Positions 32,499 through 46,565 are shown, counted from the first letter of the stretch. The stretch is DNA of 64,000 nucleotides from Limonium bicolor (GCA_023374045.1 CM041777.1:460592251-460656250); one strand, 5' to 3'. Notes: a model not told the origin generated them from the sequence alone. Numbers and translations: made by a program.

Positions 32499-35400
32499 GT
32501 AGTTACGCTCCGATGACTCGAAATACCGAGTTTAGGAATTCTAATAGTGGGTTAGGGGTTGTGAGTAGTGCGAAAGGCGCATTAGTTAGGATTTTTCCCA
32601 AGTGATTACTGGATATATATATATATATACAGACACCTACGCCCACCCTCTACATCCCTAGTTTGAATTATTCAGGGAAAGAATGACAGAGAGGCAGAAA
32701 GTCTCCTTTTACTCGGGAAAACCCGATCTGGCATTTACTAAATGTTATACAATCAATTTGGGAAGAAAACTTTACTATATAATAGTTCTAAGACCTGAAG
32801 TTTTGACTGGAGCGCAAAGTTTAGAGATGCTGCCAATGTAATCATACCTTTAGAAAGACCAATTTTATTGGCAACTTGGGTCGACATGCGTAGCAGTCGA
32901 TAAAACCCTGCCTGACAAGCAAGGGGGAAGCACTATTGCAGACAGGATAATGTGAGTGGTTGGAACTGGTGTATTTAAAACAATTGAGAAAGAAATTAAT
33001 AACTCAAAATATTTGTCGGGCTGCAAACAAATCCCGGTCGCAGTAGTATAGTAAGACAGAAGTGCCCGGGTATCGAACCGTGGGACTTATAGTGAAATAA
33101 TATAATACCTAAGCTTTGTCACAAAAGGGGGGAATTAATTGACTTGTTTTTATAAAGTAAAATAGCAGATAAAATTAACTGAGTGGAAGATAAATTAAAC
33201 GGGACTCTGGATTCAGGTTTATATAATCTGATTAATTATGCTATCTCTACCGGTTTTATTTTAATAGTTTGGCAAAATTCCTGTTATTATCTTAAGGGCT
33301 AAATCATAGACTCGAAAGGACTCGTTTACCAGAACATGCTCGATCTAATCTAGATTCGAGCAAAACACATGTAAACGGATTAAGTGCGAGGAATTATATT
33401 TTGCATCTGAAAATACTAACTTATTTAATCAAAATAAGTTTTCCATGGATTTATCTATTAATTAACCTGTCTATTTATCACTGATCTGATCAAAATAGAC
33501 TTTGTAAAGCATTTTAATAAATTCATGAAATTTATTAAAAAGGCGAGAGATAAGCTTTAATCGTAACAAACTGTATTTAATTAAACCGGTAAAAATATAG
33601 ATTACATAATTAAACAAACTATAATTTAACCTTCACCCGGAGTATATCCTCTTAGCCCAACATAATTAAAAAGAAGACAGAATAAGAAGTAAAAGAAATC
33701 ATCTGGAAACGATAATTAATTCAGCTCCACTATTTTGACTGCTAATATTTTGGACAGAGGTTGGACAGAATAACGGTATGGAAATGGAATGTTTTTATGG
33801 GATGAGGTGCTGTGTGGATTTTATGTGGACATTATGTAGATGGGATGTATGATTTTTTGAGAGGTAATGGTAATTTTGTGGAGGAAAAATGGCATAAGTT
33901 TGAGGGTGGAATGAGATATCTATTAATGGAGGGTTATAGGTATATTTGTAGTGATAATGGGGTAAAAAAGAAGGGTAAGTCGGTGGAATAGGCGTGTGAA
34001 AGGATAAAATTAATTTATCCTTTCACACCATGTCGATGCAGCTCTGTTTGCTGAATTTACCGACGTGTCCGAACCAGCGTCCGGACCTGCAGGTTCGGAC
34101 ATGTCGACGCTGTGCGGAGCTTGCTTCCAGGTGTTGCCTCCGGACCTGTATGTCCGGACACAGGTCCGGACGAGAATTATTTTCCCTCTAAAATCTTCGT
34201 TTGAGCTCCAATTTAATCCCCGTTTGTTGAGTTGAAATCCTCATGAGTAAATCTACTTAATTACATGGCTTGTTCCTACATTGAACATATAAAATGCATT
34301 AGTTCATGTCAAAACATAAATCTTAGGAAAAAACGCATAATAAGTGGGAAACATGTGTTTCAGATATTGCAATTCATAAGGTATTTAAACCCTAAAAGTC
34401 TATAAGTTTTGCACTTATCAACTACCAAGCGTGGTAGAAAGGGAAAAGAAGCTACAGGAACCCATGACAGATGTCCAATGGAGCATAACAGCGAAACAAT
34501 ACCATACATGGTGAAGACCACATGAAAGTCTACTCTAAAGTGAGTAACCCAAGCCTCCACAAATCAAGAAGGTTACGAAGACCGGACAGAGATAACCCAG
34601 ACGAATAAGAAACATATGTGAACGGTACTCCGAGGTATGGCTGCAATGCAGTGCCTAAGGAAAAGTTGATAACCTATAACCGCAATAAATGTGTGCAAAT
34701 AGGGGCACAGATGAAGGTGAAACGCACTACATAAGGGTCACCTCAAAAGGAGGAACGCCCTAACAAGGAACCATCTTACCCAGGGACGATCAACGAGCGG
34801 CTTAGACAGTCAGCCTCCTAATATTGAGAGCGCAAGGAAGAGCAGACAGATGCCAAGTATGGTGAGACCAGGAGAATGCACAGTAACCGCCACATGGCAT
34901 ACTGAGAAACCCTCTTGCATGGCGCACTTGCTATAGCAAGTTCTGCCATAACGAAACTATACAGGAAGCCGTAACGGCCAGGAGCAGCATGCTATAGTTA
35001 GGAAAATATGAATACTGGATTAAGAACCCAAAAGATCAGGAAGACGAGAACTCGAAGTAGCCTAACAGCTTGACCATTGTAAATTTGAAGGGACATACCA
35101 GTTAGCAGGGAGACAAGTTGGCCAGCCTTACTCAACACTATAATTACTAGTAACAATTTCCAACCTTAAATGCGTGAGCCTAGAACCTCAAAGGACCTAC
35201 ACGAACGACACCAACTTCAGACACGACAGGTAAGAAGTACCAAATCCCCATCACAAACACCTTGTAGACAGCCCACCAACATCGAAGATAAGAAACGAAA
35301 AGGAAAATCAAAGAAATCCTACCTAAAAGAATATTCCGAAATCATAAAGTTGAAACTTACCAAATAGGGAACATCCAACAAATTGGACAGAGAAATAGAA

Positions 35401-38400
35401 TACCAATGCCTAACACATACACATACACATACATACACATATAACAGTTTCCCAAACATTGGAAGAAGAATAGATGATATAGCCCAAAGGGAACGAGCCA
35501 AACCAAGAAGGAAACAACCCACAAGGAGGGTGTTACAAGGTTTTATGAAGACAAATGATACCGCATTTTCAACGAAATCAGATACAAACTCTCAGGACAA
35601 CCACCAAGATCATTCTTCATTGAAGATGATATTAAACCGTAGTAAGGAGAGTAAAGGAGAAGGAAATTAAACGATGAACCACCCAAGGTCAGAAGACACT
35701 ACAATATTAAAGAGGAAAGTTCAAACCATCATACCTCAAGGTCAATACAGCTAACCCAACACACCTATAAACATTAGCCGATGTAACTGCCCCACTTAAT
35801 AACACCCAAGTATAATTGTTAAGGATGTCAGCATCAACAAGATGAATAAAGCATTGTGGGAAAGCACATGATAGCCAGAATAAATATCCAGTCAAACACT
35901 GAAAGATCGATGCCTAAACTGAAGATATCCTTAGTTGCTGAGAAGACTCAAGTCTAAAGGGTGAACACATCATCGCAAACGACCAACTGGTGAAGTCATT
36001 AGAGAACCAGAAACCTTCGACTAGAAGATGGAAAATGACGGACAGTAAACAAGCACTAAAATACTTGAAGGAACACCCATGAAGGAAGCAAGATGCACCA
36101 ACCCTGGCATAGAGTTCGGAACGACATTTAGAGGTATAACCAAGTTGATTCGGAGGCATGCAGAGAACTAGAAAGTTAAGGAATAGCCTGTAAATGAGCA
36201 GAGCTCAACGCGCAAGGAAGGATAAAAAGGGGCATATCTAAGCCATGAACCGACTACAACTGTAGACATAAACGATTGCAGAACCTATAACTTATTAAGA
36301 TTAAATTGCCCGTAAAGGCACCACTGAGGGAAGAGAAACAACATGTTTCAGTGGAGAGAAGAACAAACCAACTGAGCCACATCGATTGAAGGGAAGAAAT
36401 AAATAACTTAACTATTGAGAATGGAAACTATAAACCCCAGAATTCCTTAGGGGTGTCCCAAGGACATGTACAACGGAAGAGAACTGTACCATCGAACCTA
36501 GAACCAGTTACCAGGAAAGGAAGGAAGCAATAACTATTGGGACCACACATAAATGCGGAGTGACCAATGCTCAAAAGGACTTGTGAACTAGACGAATTAC
36601 TCATTTCTAAGTCAGCCAAACAGGTGGTAAACACAACCATAAATAGTGAAGGAACATGAGGAAGGCTAACCTACACACGAATTTGAACTGAAGCAATCAA
36701 CTTCGTGTTAAAAGACAGCGACCTGATAGTACAACGCAACAATAGCTGCATATTTGAACCCTAAGAACTTCTAGTGCATTTCACCAAAAAGGGATTGAAC
36801 AAAGGTGGACGTTAGATTGAATTATTGAAGAATTGAATCAATGATCAATACACGAATGATAAGACTAACAATAGTGGATAGCTTTGCAACAATACCTATC
36901 TAAGGAAAAGTACATGGTGCACAAGAAAGCGATCATCACATGTAACTGTCAAACATTGACATGGAAGACCAATTTATGAATTAAACATGATGTGAATGGA
37001 AAATCGGTTGGGAGTCAGACTGTGAATTAATGATAGTAGGTTAGACCATGTGAGGAGAGATGTCACAAGCAGCGCATTTCTCATTCCTAGTACATTTACA
37101 TAAGGGACTGGAAGTGCATTCCAGGAGGATCAACGTAGAAGTGGATGTGATAGACCTTGAAACAAGAATACTCAACTGCCAAGAGATCAGATTCGTACTA
37201 AATGTGGAAATGCAGAACGTAGCGACGAACGTCATAGAAGGAATTACCTTGGATTGAGGTCGGGAGGAACCAGTAGTGTGTAAATATACGCCGATGCATA
37301 AAGAATGCAAGGTTATGTCGATGAGAAGACATTTCGGAGGAACTAGAACTACCGAGAGATGAAATGTCAGGCGGTGCGCGAAACACTGAATGCTAAGCTG
37401 TGGCCAAACGTCATCGTCAACCTCAGACCGAAGGTTAGTCAGAAGGAACAATTCAACAACCAAGAGTACGCTAAAAGCATGAACATAAAATCTCCAGAGC
37501 AATGGATAGACTATCTATAACCCATCAAGTCCGCATGTAACAGGAGATATTAAGCGTCGATTGGAAGACCTTTAATCCCAGAATTATAGGGATACGATGG
37601 ATGAACAATACCTTAAGAAGAAGGGAAAGGAACAAGTAGAACTCTAAGTTATCAGGGTCGCGCAGCAGAAGCTTGCGGGCCCATATCTCATAGGTTCAGC
37701 ATAACCTAAGAAGGTGGGAGAATAAATGAAATATTTTACCAAGTAACCTGGAGCCTTAGAGGCTAGAACCGAACCCTATTGTGAGATTCGTACAAACAGA
37801 TAAAAACCCTTTATACATAGACCTTTCAACGATGATATATTATTGATTACGTGGGCGTAATCCTTTTTAAGGGGGGTAGAGCGCAAAAATCACTTAGAGT
37901 ATATCTTATGTATTGATTACGTAAACTAGTGTGTGCATAACACAAAAGGATTTGTTGTAATGTTCGATGTGTATGATACATAAAAATATATATACCTACC
38001 TTGAGTTGTACTTACTTAGCACAAAAGATGCGAGTACCTCATTAACCACACTGTGAGAATACATGTAATGGATATAGTATATGAAACCATATGGGGTGAT
38101 ATTAAGATAGGTGAGTCGGCATGAAACCGATATGGAGCATAACGGGAATTGAAGTCAATAGGAAACGGATGGTTGCTAGGAAATGGATTGATGTGGATAG
38201 TTTCGGAGATGAGTGATATACTTGAAATGTATTAATTTTGTGATTATGACTTGAATTATGAAACGATGGGAAATTGGAACTTGTTAATTAATTGATTGTT
38301 TGAAACTGACGTGGGAGGTTGAACTTGATTCCGCGCAAATCAAAGGAGACCGAACACAAATTGGGGTAACAAGATAGTTCTACACTGATACTGATCACAT

Positions 38401-39262
38401 CAGGGTCGAATGATTCTTGAAACTCCCTATAAGTGGCCACAGTTAATCACCCTAGGGATAGATATTGACCTCCAAGTATAGCATGAAGTTCGATTGGAGT
38501 TGTATTGGTAAATTGAATATTTTCTTTTAATTCAGTAAAAACAAAGATATGTTTTTGGAAAACTACTACCTAAGGGGTCGTGGACCATAGAGTCTTTCTT
38601 CATTAGACCGGTGTGCCCGAGGGTGTAGTTGTATTTTATTCCCAAGGGGTCGTGGACCTCAAAGTCCTTCGTCATAAGACCGGTGTGCCTGCGGGTATTT
38701 GTGAATGTTGTGGACTGAGAAAAGTCCTTTGTTATGGTTTTACCACTGGGTTTTAGAGGCCCCATACAATAGAATGGATTGACCTCTAATATATATGTCA
38801 TACAAATAGTATGAGAGGTATAGGACAGAAACTATTATACCCCTAAAAGTATACTTACATACTAGGAATTCGAAATTAATATTTGTGTGGATGAATCACT
38901 TATATTGTGATTGTATGTGCATTTGTATTGTACTGATTAGTTAATGTGCACTATTGTTGCACTTTATTCAGATTTTATGATGTATCTTGCATGATACTGG
39001 TTGTTGTGCACTCTTGTTGCACTATGATTGTTTCTCTGCGTATTTTTGTTACGCTATGAATTGAAGTACATGTGCATTATTGCACTTTGTGGTTATTATT
39101 GTGAATATTATCGGGATTATATGTGCTAGACATGCACTATGAGATTTTGTTGTTGAGATACGGGACCTGATCCCTAGAGTTAGATCAGTGTGGAACTAGA
39201 TGTTCTAGAACTATTTAAATTAAGGAATGCGACTTCGAGACGAAGTCCTTTTTAAGGGGGGT
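32499..39262 (+). pseudogene. Decayed internal region of array copy 2 (interrupted by a solo LTR)
   Basis: Closely matches the internal region of copy 1 (26810-30653) and is likewise without usable ORFs. It is split by the insert at 32937-34420. The AlkB-like block is at about 35545-35690. Unlike copy 1 it keeps the full 3' end: a first AAGGGGGGTAGA tract at 37869-37880, about 1.4 kb of non-coding sequence, then a second tract AAGGGGGGTTG at 39254-39264 at the LTR. The 3' end also holds a 72-bp repeat (AAGGGGTCGTGG at 38572 and 38644) and GTGCACT...TTGTTGCAC phrases (about 38928-39130). Confidence 0.65.
32937..34420 (-). mobile_element. Solo LTR, Athila-like, in array copy 2
   Basis: The 1484-bp insert begins TGCAGACAGG and ends ACTTATCA, flanked by ACTAT (32932-32936) and ACTAC (34421-34425), a 5-bp duplication with one change. 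The uninterrupted site is seen at 27237 in copy 1. By comparison with the LTR at 59477-61075 it reads on the minus strand (starting TGATAAGTG). A GC-rich patch at about 34050-34180 has complementary GTCCGGACC and GGTTCGGAC phrases. No internal region is present. Confidence 0.85.
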
Positions 39263-42200
39263 TGATTGAAATATCCTAAACCTTAATTACTTTAATTAAT
39301 CATGAATTAATTAAATAAAGGTAATTAAAAAGAGATTAAGGAATTAAATACCCTTAAGTGAGTAAAAGGGAATAATATAATATTTAATTATACCCTAAGA
39401 AGTCGTTAGGACACGTCAACGAAACCTAAAACGACATTATTGAGGTTTTAGAAAAGAAATATAATTGAAAATAAAATTAATCATTTTTACACCGAAAAAC
39501 ATGTCACAAAAATATTAGAAGTGAAAATGAGGTTTTAGACACCTTACGAGGTTATTTGGGTAATTTTAGAGGCATTGGGAAATAGGTTGAAGAATCAGAA
39601 TAAAAGACGTCGTGTTTTTACCTAAAATGGCGAAACGCAAACCAATTAGAAATTAAGTACTAAATAATGGAATGTATAAATAACATTAATATTTATTGTT
39701 TGAAAATATATATTTGGGATTACAAAAAAAATCCATCTCATTAAACGGGACGACGTGTCATGAATGACACGAAAAACGGATTAGAAACGAGTTAAAAACG
39801 ACATTATGAATGTAACGTTTAAAAAAAAAAAGAAAGAAAGGCCGACCAGCCAAAGACTGGGCCGGCCCAACCTTCCTTTAACTAATACACCCAGTCCAGT
39901 CCAGTACAAACATAAAATAAAATAAACTAGACCTAATAAGTCCAGCCCACTCTTCATCTTTTCACTCACAGGTGTTTTACAACCCTAACCTGAACGAGAG
40001 ACATACATGCCTATCGCCTCCCTTCATCCCTTCTCTTCATTTACGGTTTAATTACAACCCAAACTGGTAAGGATCATGTAGCGTTGCGCCACTCTCCGCT
40101 TCCCTCCCCCACTCAAGAACCCTAGCAACGATCGAGGAACACTACATGCTGGCGCCTCTTCATTCCTCTCTTTCTTTTCTCCTTCAACAACCTCCTCCTA
40201 TTCTATGCATTCGAACCCTAGTCTGGCGAACAAACCTGTACCCTTCTTGCTTGTTGTTTCCGCCACGGTTGAACAAGGAATGTAACTCTACGCCTTCTTC
40301 TCTTCTTGTTGTTTGACGCCGCCAACAAGGAGCGGGACCTTCTTCATTCTCTTCTTGTGTCGCGCCAAACCTGAGGTAAGAGGCAGACGGTTCTGTGCTC
40401 CTTTCGTTTCTTTTCTGGATTCGAAATCCAATTTGGACCCAACCTTACTCCTCTTCATTCTCTTCTTGTATTCACACCTACCTAAGTGCGTAAGTCCGGA
40501 ATCTGGGAAGCAAACATGCTGATGCTCGAGCCTGGAATCAGCCCGAAGCTTGAAGCAAAAATAAAAACAGTGCGGTGCCATGTTTTATCAAAATGGAGGG
40601 TGCCGAGAGTTTCAGAGGTTGGAACCTACTTTTGAAGAGGTTACAAATTTGAATTTTATTTGGTAAATTTAAGTCATATGTTGTTTATTGTCCAAAAATT
40701 AAGCCTTGGATGGTGAGTTGAGTCTTGTTACTAAAACCGAAATTTAGGGTTCCTGAAATTGTTGGTAGTCTGCGAAATTTTGGGCTCCTGAGGGTTCGAA
40801 CTGATATTGAAACAGTAGTGCAAGTTCTGGAATTTTGTTTTGGATTACGTTGTGCGAGAGTTCTGGATCAAGTGGTGTTGTACAAATCAGAATTTAAGTT
40901 TGATTTGGGAGATTGATTTAAATTGGAATTAGGGTTTGATTGTGTGAATTACGGTCTTCCTAGGGCATTTATATGTCCGAAAATGCTAGCCCTTTTGACA
41001 CAATTTCCTTGCTTTTCCATGCTCAAAGGTCCTTGTTTTACCAAGCTTGAGGAGGTTCCGAAAATACCTAGACATCTCCTAAGGCGAGGCCATGAAATCT
41101 AAAGCTTTTCATACTCTAGCTATCTTTCATTCCTAGATTAACCAAGGAGAACTAATCCTATTCACTTCCTAGGCCATTGTCGAAAATAAGGGAAGAAAAA
41201 CTCTTCCTTGAGAGCAAGGTAAACTCCTCTCTTAAGACCTAATTTTCATACTTAAAACCCTAATCTCTCCAAACTATATTAAGATACCTGAATACCCTAA
41301 CATTGATCTTCATTCTCTTCCATGCGTTGGGGCCGAATGGAAGCTCCAAGATTCCCTTGAAGCTGGTGCAAACACAAGAGGAAACAAGGGAGGAAAAACA
41401 CATTTTAAGAAGGGTAAGTAATTAAACCTAGTCCCTAACGCCTTAAACACATCATTAGTATTAAGTTTAAGCAAAAACAAGATGAACCTTATATTATAAT
41501 ATAGGTGTCGTACATTTGAAGACTTGGGAGCTAATCTTGGGCATTAGAAGGTGAGTTAAGTTAAGCTTAATTAAGTGTTTTAAAGTCGCTCCAAGAATAC
41601 TTAAGTATATGTCCAAGAATTAGCCTTTAAAACAAATTGGTTTATGAGGAGTTAAGGTAGCTGCCGTATTTTCAAAAAAACAAACAGCACACTTAAAATG
41701 GTTTAGTTTAGTCCTTAATTAGTTATAATTAAAGGAGGAACACTTGGTTAGGTGGGCCAATGATTTAAGGATTTATATGTCACTTTTATAAGGTTTAAGT
41801 ACATGTTATGTAACAAAAAAAATCTGGAATATATGTGTTGTTAGGTGCAAAAATAAGTGTTGTAATATGAACATTTTAATGTAATCTAAGTTTTGTAATA
41901 TGGGTTGTATAGTGGCTAAATGTTTAGGCACATTTATTAAGTATTTGATGACAATATAAGCTTGGAAAACATAGAATATAAACCTATAAGTATGTGTGTG
42001 AAAATATGTAAGGTTTTGAGGGTTTATTGAGTGATTAAATGTGCTCCAAGAGTTAGAGAAATTTTTAGTAGGTAATTAGACTAAGTTTGGGTAAAGTTTC
42101 GGAGGAAATGTAAATATAAGTATAAGGGATTAATGTAGAAAACCGAAAATAAAAATAGATGGGGGCTGGAAAGTCATTTCCAAAAACAGTAGGGGGGTAA

Positions 42201-45200
42201 CAATGAAAAATTAAATAATTATAGAGTTAAAATTATAAGACAAATGTAAGTAGTGGTCATTTGTAAAGTTTAGGAAATTTATGTGGTCAAAAGGTAGTTA
42301 TGATAAAGATGGGGGCAAACCGTGAGCTTCATGAAAGTATGGGCATATGAGTGTATTGGAGATTAAATATAGGGTTGGTCAAGGCGTTGACCAAAATTTG
42401 GGATTAGAAAAGATTTATAACATAAAATGTTAAGTTTATAGAAGTTTTGGGGTGGAGATGTAATTTAAAGAAAATTAGGGGCATAACCGAATTAATATAG
42501 GGGTTGTTGGATAATTACCGAAAATATTGGGGTGGAATTGGGATTTACTAGGAGGAAATATTAAAACTATAGGTCATACGGTAATAATGATACATTTGTA
42601 AATGTTATAAGAATTATGGGGTCAAAATATAATTATAGAAAAGTCTAGTGCAAAGCCAAAAATAAATGGGGCTGGATTGTAATTTTTGAAAGTTATGGTG
42701 TTCAAATAATAAATACCGAAATTTTAGGGGTGGAGACATAATTTGATTAAGTAAGGATATAAAACTGTATAATATAATGTAATTAGAGGTGGAATGTAAA
42801 GTTTATAAATTATTGGAGTTATGATGTAAATAACCGAAAATATAGTTGTTCCATTCGAATTAAAATTGTAATAAATCCTATGTGGATATTTGGAGGAATT
42901 GGAGAAGAAATCTTGATTTAAGGAATTATGAAATTAAAACTATAAGTATGTAAGTATAAGAATTTAATGTGTAAACATTGAAAGGTTGCTTAGAGAAGGA
43001 TTATAAATAATGAAAGTTATAAAGATATTTAAGACAATACGTGACCTACGAATACCATTAAGGAATTAGTAAAGTTGTTAAGTCGTTTAGACAATTATAA
43101 GCATAAGATTTAAGTAATACGTGTGTATACATTTAAGGATTTTAAAATAAGTCAAATGGAAATAAAATAACATGTACACATGAAATCATGAAGGTAATTG
43201 AAAGTAAATTACCATACTATTATAAGTCTTATGGAAAAAAAACTATATGATAAATAAACGATACCGTAATTACAATAAGAATACGGGATGGAAGAAATAG
43301 TAATGAACGGTAATCACATTGCGATGCGATTTTTGGAATTAGTACGTAAATGCATGAAGTGCATGCACATGCACGTAAGGATTAAGACTTAGGAAAACGG
43401 TTCATAAGTGAACTAATAACCGGATGAATTATTGACGCATTCGGTTAATAAATTATAGGCGGGATTCGTGTTGGATAGCCGGGATTGCTAGACGAAGTTA
43501 GGCGGACGTCTATTAGGCCAAGGTATGGTTTCTTGTAGCCTGCTTGCTACTGAGTTATACTTGGCTTGTGTGCTAGTTGTCTGTGTGAAAAACGACCCCC
43601 AAGATTAAAGCATGTAAATTGGACTATTGTCTGTGGCGGACCCAGAAATTAAAACTTATGGGGTCCAAAAAAAATTTCGACTTTACATATATTAAATTGG
43701 AAGGTAATATATAATATTGGGGTAATAAATTTTTTCAGCATTAGTATATCTATATATATTAAATTTTAAGGTAATATTTAAATTTTAAATAAGTAGGTAG
43801 TATTTGTAAATTAGACTCTGTTTTTCCCGTAGTTAAACTTTAACATGTGATCAAAGGAGTAATCTTGTTTCATAACATTAAAAACCTAAAAATAGTTCGA
43901 CAATAATTAATTTACAACCTCACATATTGAAACATTTTTCTACCACTAAATTATTATCAACAATAGTTTACTCAATTTTATTTTATTAAAACTATACTTT
44001 AAAAAAATATTAGTAAAAAAGCTATGGGGTCCGGGACCCCACCGGACCCCGCCTCGGTCCGCCACTGACTATTGTTGATGTTGTATGATTGTGTGATGTT
44101 ACCTCGTCTTTATATTTGTTGTGCTACTAACTACACAGTAGAGTAGTCTAACACACAAGGGAATGAGTTGGATTATGGATGGAGAATTCAGGAAGATTAA
44201 GAGGATGGATTTATATGAGTGTGATATTAACTGTAATCTCCCTCATTAATTGTTAACGACATCAAAGTGATGTCCCGAAGTAACAAAGGAAGAGATTATA
44301 AGAATTTGGCTAACGCTAACTATTGGGGGGGAACGAGAGGATCCGGGTAGACCGGGCACGCGTGTTTATTGGATTGAGAGGATGGTATCTATAACAGAAC
44401 CAACCTCATTGGAGTGCGCCTACGGACTGCGCTGCCTAGGAACCAAGCGATTGGCTCCCCGTCTTTGGCACATGATCATTGACAGGGGTGAGTTATATGT
44501 ATATAAATTTATGTATATATGCCACTATTGGCACAGATTATTGGTTTGTGATGCGTAGCGTTCATTTGGTACGGGCCACCTGCCCTAAGTTAAAACTATA
44601 AGCAGTCTCAACATTCATACTGTCTCGAGAACATTAAGATGTATGTGCACGATCCCGTTGTGTGGATTGTAAGGAAGAGTATCTGAACATAAACAATACC
44701 AATGAAAGGATTGCACTAATCGAGAAGAGAAAGGCACGGGAGGACTGAAGGATTAAAACTTAAATTAAGGTTAAGAAGAATGCTAACTCTGTCGTGACGA
44801 TTTGATCCCACTGAGTAGGATCACCCGTTGATTATTGGTTGACTATGTGATTGGCATGCTGAGTGTTTACAATATTTCATTATATATGCATGTCTGTTAA
44901 TAAATTAACCGCATGTTCATCCGACCAATTAGTTGAGTGTAGCCCGGTCGCACGTGGGCTACATGTTATCATACCAGCGTAGTTTGCTGAGCCTTTGGGC
45001 ACCCCATTTTCAGGTATTGAACTGGAGAGATTCAAGCGGAGCGTAGTGGGTAGACAACGTACGGGTTATGTTAATGTTGGTTAGAGATATTATTAGACTT
45101 GTGTTGTATTAATTAAGGCTTAGTGACTCGGTATGTATTTTAAGGAGATTGGTATTGTATTTCCAGTCATTCGGACCGTAACATTTTGGATGGGAAGGCC

Positions 45201-45326
45201 TTGTCAGTCACGAGGGTGACTGGCGGCGATAACACCAATATTGTTTGAGTTATATCCGCTGTGGTTTGTTGTTTATGTTGGAATTCATTAAACGCTGAGT
45301 ACGAGATTTAGAGTTGGGGTGTTACA
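39263..45326 (+). repeat. LTR c of the tandem array (about 6 kb, with MITE)
   Basis: The only full-length LTR of the array. It starts just after the polypurine tract near 39263 and ends GGGGTGTTACA at 45326. Positions 41953 onward match LTR a; 43078 onward also match LTR b. Pyrimidine-rich sequence at about 39960-40460 looks like a leader. A MITE at 43630-44066 adds 437 bp. Long non-coding stretches contain no gene that I can support. Confidence 0.85.
43630..44066. mobile_element. hAT-like MITE in LTR c (437 bp)
   Basis: Ends contain GTGGCGGACC at the left and GGTCCGCCAC at the right, as an inverted pair. It is flanked by GACTATTG on both sides (43622-43629 and 44067-44074), an 8-bp duplication typical of hAT elements. 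The empty site is visible in LTR a and LTR b. It is AT-rich with no ORF, so non-autonomous. Confidence 0.85.
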
Positions 45327-46204
45327 ATATCCTCCTGAGCCGGCAAATCCCTCTCGTTTGTGGGTAGGCTTTCCCTTATACAGAGCACTCTATTTAGTAT
45401 TGTTGGCTTTTGGGCTTCCTGCATTTCCATCCCAAAAATGTTATCAAAAGCATAATTAGATGTTTCTAATCCTTTCTCTAGTTTGTTGAGACTGATAGTC
45501 ACATTACGCCCTCGGTGGCTTGGAATACCATCACGGGCACTAAGAAACATGGGGCCTTGGGCTTAAAGACATCCACAAATGGAACATGTGCTTCATGCTA
45601 AAAAATATCTCCTCTATTACCAGTGACCCGGAGCGTCTGTGAATCCAGTGGATACACAACTTATACTTGCCAAACCATAATATTTGGACGACGGTAGCTA
45701 AGGAGAATGACCCTTGGACCTGAAAATCTATTCTACACGCTATAAATTGGCGGGTCAAACAATGTGGGTCCACTGATGATGCCACATCACTGCTCCTAAC
45801 ATACCCCCCTCATCCTCCTGTAGGCTTGTTCTATAAAGATGTCTCCTTTCCCTTCAGGCCCTTTATCTGGCGCAACATTTGCTAGAAAACCTGGTCAACC
45901 CCTAAAGCAAAATTCATTTTATGGGTTACTCTTAAGGGTAGACTGAAATTATGTGATAAGCTCCAATCTTGGGGTATTTGTCTTGCTAACAGATGTTGGT
46001 TCTGTGAGCATGCTCAAGACTAGCCACCATTTATTCTTTCAATACAGGTTCTCTAACAGGATTTCGTTGAATATTTGCGATTGGTTGGGAATCCCTACCA
46101 ACAAGACTAGCCTCCGTAGTTGTGCCTATTGGATATCTCGCTATTGCAAGAGGCACCGACCGATCGACTTAGTGAAAAGAGCTGTCGTCCCCAATGTTGC
46201 CTAT
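45327..46204 (+). pseudogene. LINE-type reverse transcriptase C-terminal remnant, left part
   Basis: With several frame breaks the plus strand reads like the region downstream of plant LINE reverse transcriptases. GLKDIHKWNMCFMLKNI is followed by PERL.IQWIH, NHNIWTTVAKENDPW, and then the zf-RVT-like FILWVTLKGRLK, DKLQSWGICLANRCWFCEH. Numerous stops show it is dead. The last 362 bp (45843-46204) recur at 52033-52394 beyond the CACTA element. Confidence 0.75.
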
Positions 46205-46205
46205 A

Positions 46206-46234
46206 CACTGGTGGAAAAAAGGAATAAACAACGC
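46206..46234 (+). repeat. CACTA left terminal inverted repeat
   Basis: CACTGGTGGAAAAAA followed by GGAATAAACAACGC; it pairs with 52002-52032. Confidence 0.88.
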
Positions 46235-46565
46235 TTAAATTGGACATATAGAACGTTTATAAAGCGCGGTTTATTCGAGCGACGCAAATGAACTAACATT
46301 TTAAATGACGCTTCCAAAGCGTTCTTTATACTATCTTTAAAGAATGCTTATTTGCAAAGCGTTCTTTATAATGCGAGAATAAAGAACGCTTATTTGCAAA
46401 GCGTTCTTTATAATGCGAGAAGATGACAACATGAAAAACGTTTTAGCCTAGAAAGCGTTCTTTATGCTTAGACAAAAACAACGCTTATATGTGATAAGCG
46501 TTTCTTATAATGGTTGGCGGGAGAGCTTAAAGAACGCTTATATGCATAAGCGTTCTTTATATCTT
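46235..46565. repeat. CACTA left subterminal repeat region
   Basis: Repeated AAGCGTTCTTTAT and its complement ATAAAGAACGCTT, often as facing pairs (for example 46531-46560), about every 30-50 bp. In En/Spm such motifs bind TnpA. Confidence 0.88.
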
